Shown: positions 61,933 to 64,000 of the stretch, piece after piece
How positions within the stretch are numbered: the stretch's first letter is position 1
How the letters are laid out: every line of letters begins with the position of its first letter
NCBI RefSeq assembly: GCF_030657435.1
Contig: NZ_JAUTWS010000014.1
Span: 1-64,000 of the forward strand
DNA length: 64,000 bases
From: Paracraurococcus lichenis
GTDB taxonomy: Bacteria; Pseudomonadota; Alphaproteobacteria; Acetobacterales; Acetobacteraceae
Direction: 5' to 3'
Translations under genes and position numbers: made by a program
Notes under the pieces: model-generated
Databases searched by the model: none
What the model was told of the DNA's origin: nothing
Seen by the model: only the letters and a program-made list of their open reading frames with translations

Positions 61933-63897
61933 TTATGAAGGCGGACTGAACCCCAGCGCCGCCAGCCGCGCCTGCACCGCCGGCATCGCGATGGCCGCGA
62001 GGAAGGCGCGCACCGCCGGCCGCTCCGCCCGCGCCTCCGGCAGGAAGAAGTCGTAGTGCTCCTCGGCCAGCGGCAGGAAGCCGAGGTCATAGGCGGCGGC
62101 CACCGTGGCGATGGCGACGCCCCAGTCCGCGCGGCCCTGCGCCACCGCCGCGGCGACGGCATTGTGCGACTTCGGCTGGTTGGCATGGCCCGGCGGCCGC
62201 GCGCCCTGCAGCAGCCCGTCCAGCAGGATGCGCGTGCCGCTGCCGGCATTGCGATTGACCAGCAGCAGCGCCGGATCGGCGGCGGCGCGGCGCACCGCCT
62301 CCTCGCCGGTGAGTCCCTCGAAGCGCGGGTCGCCGCGGCGATGCACCACCCCCTGCATCCGCCGCCAGCCCGGCACCAGGCGCAGCCCGGGCGCGAGGAA
62401 AGGCGCGTTGTAGGTCCCGGTCTTCGGGTCCAGCAGATGCGCCCCCGCGAGGTCGCATTCGCCGCGCTTCGCCGCGGCCAGGCCGCCGAGGCTGCCGACC
62501 GCCAGCGTCCGGGCGCGGATGCCCTCGGCGGCCAGCACCTCCAGCACCGCGTCGAGGCCGAGGTCGTGGCTGCCGATGATGGTCAGGTCGGGCGGATGCG
62601 CGGCGCCGATCAGCCGCACCTGCACGCTGGCGCCGGCCTCGGCGCCCGCATCCAGCGCCGGGATGGCGAAGAAGCCGTCCGCCTGGGAGAAGGCGGTGAC
62701 GCTGCCCGAGCCCTTGCCGAGCGGGAAGGCGCGCAGCCCGCCCTCCGCCTCGGACAACGAGACCATCACGTATTCCGTCCGCCCGAGCTCACTCGGCGTG
62801 CGGACGGCGAGCCTGGCCGCGACCTCAGCCTCCTCGCGCGCGGGCAGGCCGGCGAGCGCCCGGATGACGGGGACGACGAATTCCTGGAAGGTGAAGACCG
62901 CGCTCGTCGGGAAGCCCGGCAGCACCACCACGGGCCTGGCCTCGACGACGGCAAGGCAGAGCGGCTTGCCCGGCTTCAGCGCCACGCCATGCACCAGGAT
63001 CCCCGGCGGCCCGAGGCGCGAGAGGATGCGGTGCGAGACATCGCCCGCGCCTTTGCTGGTGCCGCCCGACATGACGACGAGGTCGGCCTGCGCCAGCGCC
63101 GCGCGCACCGCCTCCTCCAGCGCCGCCTCCTCGTCGCGGAAGATGCCCATCGGCACCGGCTCGCCGCCATGCTCGGCGATAGCGGCGCAGAGGATCGCGG
63201 CGTTGCTGTCGTAGATCCCGCCCTGCGGCAGGGCGCTGCCCGGCGGCACCAGCTCGTCGCCGGTCGAGAGCACCGCGACCCGCGGCCGGCGCACCACCGG
63301 CACGGCATCGAGGCCGGCGGCGGCCAGCATGCCGATCTCGCGGCTGGTGACGAGGGTGCCGGCGCGCAGCAGCGTCTCGCCGCGGGCGATGTCGCTGCCG
63401 GCGAAGGCGATGGACTGGCCGGGCGCGGCCGGCCGCGCCAGCAGCATCTCCGGCCCCGCCTCGCCTTCCTCGCAGCGGGTGTGCTCGATCATGACCACCG
63501 CATCCGCCCCGCGCGGGATGACGCCGCCCGTCGCGATGGCGGTCGCGGTGCCGGGCGCGACCTCGATCGCCGGCGCCGTGCCGCAGGCCAGCAGCTCGGC
63601 ATTCAGCCGGAAGCGGCGCGGCGCGGCCTCGGTCGCGCCCGCGGTATCGGCGGCGCGCAGCGCGAAACCGTCCACCGAGGCGCGGTCGAAGGGCGGCGCA
63701 TCGGCCAGCGCCGCCATCCCTTCCGCCACCACCCGGCCGAGGCTGGCCGCGAGCGGCACGGTCTCGGCCGGCAGGGGCCGCAGGTCGAGCGCGGCGCGGA
63801 AGCGGGCCGTCGCCTCCCCGGCGGGGAGGACATGGAGAAACTGCTCCTGCCGCGCGGCACGGCGGATGCGGTCGAGGAGGTCGGTCGTGTCAGGCAT
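61933..63897 (-). CDS. moeA: MoeA fused to a periplasmic-binding-like domain
   Basis: 654 residues in two parts. Residues about 1-400 are a complete molybdopterin molybdenumtransferase ([80 protein letters not shown]). Residues about 430-654 are a type 2 periplasmic-binding-like domain ([69 protein letters not shown]), as in ligand-binding partners of ModE-type or LysR proteins. It inserts molybdenum into the cofactor; the second half may sense or bind molybdate or cofactor. It begins just after another moeA-like gene. Confidence 0.9.
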   Translation of the reverse strand: MPDTTDLLDRIRRAARQEQFLHVLPAGEATARFRAALDLRPLPAETVPLAASLGRVVAEGMAALADAPPFDRASVDGFALRAADTAGATEAAPRRFRLNAELLACGTAPAIEVAPGTATAIATGGVIPRGADAVVMIEHTRCEEGEAGPEMLLARPAAPGQSIAFAGSDIARGETLLRAGTLVTSREIGMLAAAGLDAVPVVRRPRVAVLSTGDELVPPGSALPQGGIYDSNAAILCAAIAEHGGEPVPMGIFRDEEAALEEAVRAALAQADLVVMSGGTSKGAGDVSHRILSRLGPPGILVHGVALKPGKPLCLAVVEARPVVVLPGFPTSAVFTFQEFVVPVIRALAGLPAREEAEVAARLAVRTPSELGRTEYVMVSLSEAEGGLRAFPLGKGSGSVTAFSQADGFFAIPALDAGAEAGASVQVRLIGAAHPPDLTIIGSHDLGLDAVLEVLAAEGIRARTLAVGSLGGLAAAKRGECDLAGAHLLDPKTGTYNAPFLAPGLRLVPGWRRMQGVVHRRGDPRFEGLTGEEAVRRAAADPALLLVNRNAGSGTRILLDGLLQGARPPGHANQPKSHNAVAAAVAQGRADWGVAIATVAAAYDLGFLPLAEEHYDFFLPEARAERPAVRAFLAAIAMPAVQARLAALGFSPPS

Positions 63898-63903
63898 CGT
63901 GGC

Positions 63904-64000
63904 TCATAGCGGCTCGAGTTCCACCGCGTTGCCGGCCTCGTAGCCCTCGACGCCCGGCGGCACGAGAAGGAGGGCGTCGGCCGCGGCCAGCGCCCCGGCG
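63904..64000 (-). CDS. second MoeA-like gene, C-terminal end only
   Basis: The right window edge cuts this gene. Its visible end reads GALAAADALLLVPPGVEG and YEAGNAVELEPL before TGA, a typical MoeA domain IV tail (N-A-L-I-x-VPEGVEGLEAGE pattern). The stop lies 6 bases before the ATG of the fusion gene, so the two are in one operon. MoeA pairs of this kind occur where one copy lacks an active part; that cannot be judged here. Confidence 0.75.
   Translation of the reverse strand, partial: AGALAAADALLLVPPGVEGYEAGNAVELEPL

Overview
The window is very GC-rich (about 70% by eye) and gene-dense. Together these features suggest a diazotrophic alphaproteobacterium of the Acetobacteraceae (Roseomonas-like), though species level is inference: the glyQ-glyS-ppdK block, a MucR regulator, an OlsB acyltransferase, a Fur protein without CxxC motifs, a CnoX/LON/Trm112 block, and a nif/fix cluster with sigma-54/NifA promoters. 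No tRNA, rRNA, integrase or CRISPR array was seen.

Layout. 1-6.6 kb: glyQ, vapB, vapC, glyS and ppdK on the minus strand, with a toxin-antitoxin pair lodged inside the glycyl-tRNA synthetase operon. 6.7-9.5 kb: a SnoaL-like protein, an A+T-rich orphan gene bracketed by 122-bp direct repeats, and an OhrR-type regulator divergent from a secreted protein of 26-residue GGG repeats. 9.6-17.3 kb: S49 peptidase, isochorismatase-type hydrolase, SDR, membrane patatin, two DUF1330 proteins, an old yellow enzyme and a DUF2272 lipoprotein. 17.4-18 kb: a tandem array of three near-identical small RNA genes, each with its own terminator and upstream inverted repeat. 18-29 kb: MFS exporter, a three-piece cobalt-type nitrile hydratase/thiocyanate hydrolase, olsB-fur, mucR, tusA-like, tsaB-rimI, xth, FAH-family hydrolase, a candidate minus-strand small RNA, and a PuuD-like hydrolase. 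29-44.6 kb: lolA, a GT2-like protein, a large HWE-type sensor kinase, ftsK, a TorF-type porin, glnK-amtB behind a sigma-54 site, a UbiH-like hydroxylase, and the DUF971/Trm112/LON/CnoX block with two tiny membrane proteins. 45-50.2 kb: a PEP-CTERM protein, a ProXp-ala deacylase, a GT4 glycosyltransferase and a glycogen-debranching-type enzyme.

50.4-64 kb is the nitrogen-fixation block, all on the minus strand. In transcription order it has two moeA-type genes (one cut by the window edge, one fused to a periplasmic-binding-like domain), nifV, nifA, fdxN, and a ten-gene run iscA-nifU-nifS-cysE-nifW-fixA-fixB-fixC-fixX plus a Cys-rich 73-residue protein. TGGCAY-N5-TTGC sites stand before nifV, fdxN and iscA, and TGT-N10-ACA NifA boxes before fdxN and iscA. 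Homocitrate (NifV), Fe-S assembly (IscA/NifU/NifS with a dedicated CysE), electron supply (FixABCX, FdxN), and protection and regulation (NifW, NifA) are present. nifHDK, nifB and nifEN are not in the window.

Two families of palindromic repeats recur. One (1-119, 34181-34345, 50309-50372) shows compensatory base changes that keep a hairpin. The other (11221-11275, 25124-25178) has become part of the rimI coding sequence in its second copy.
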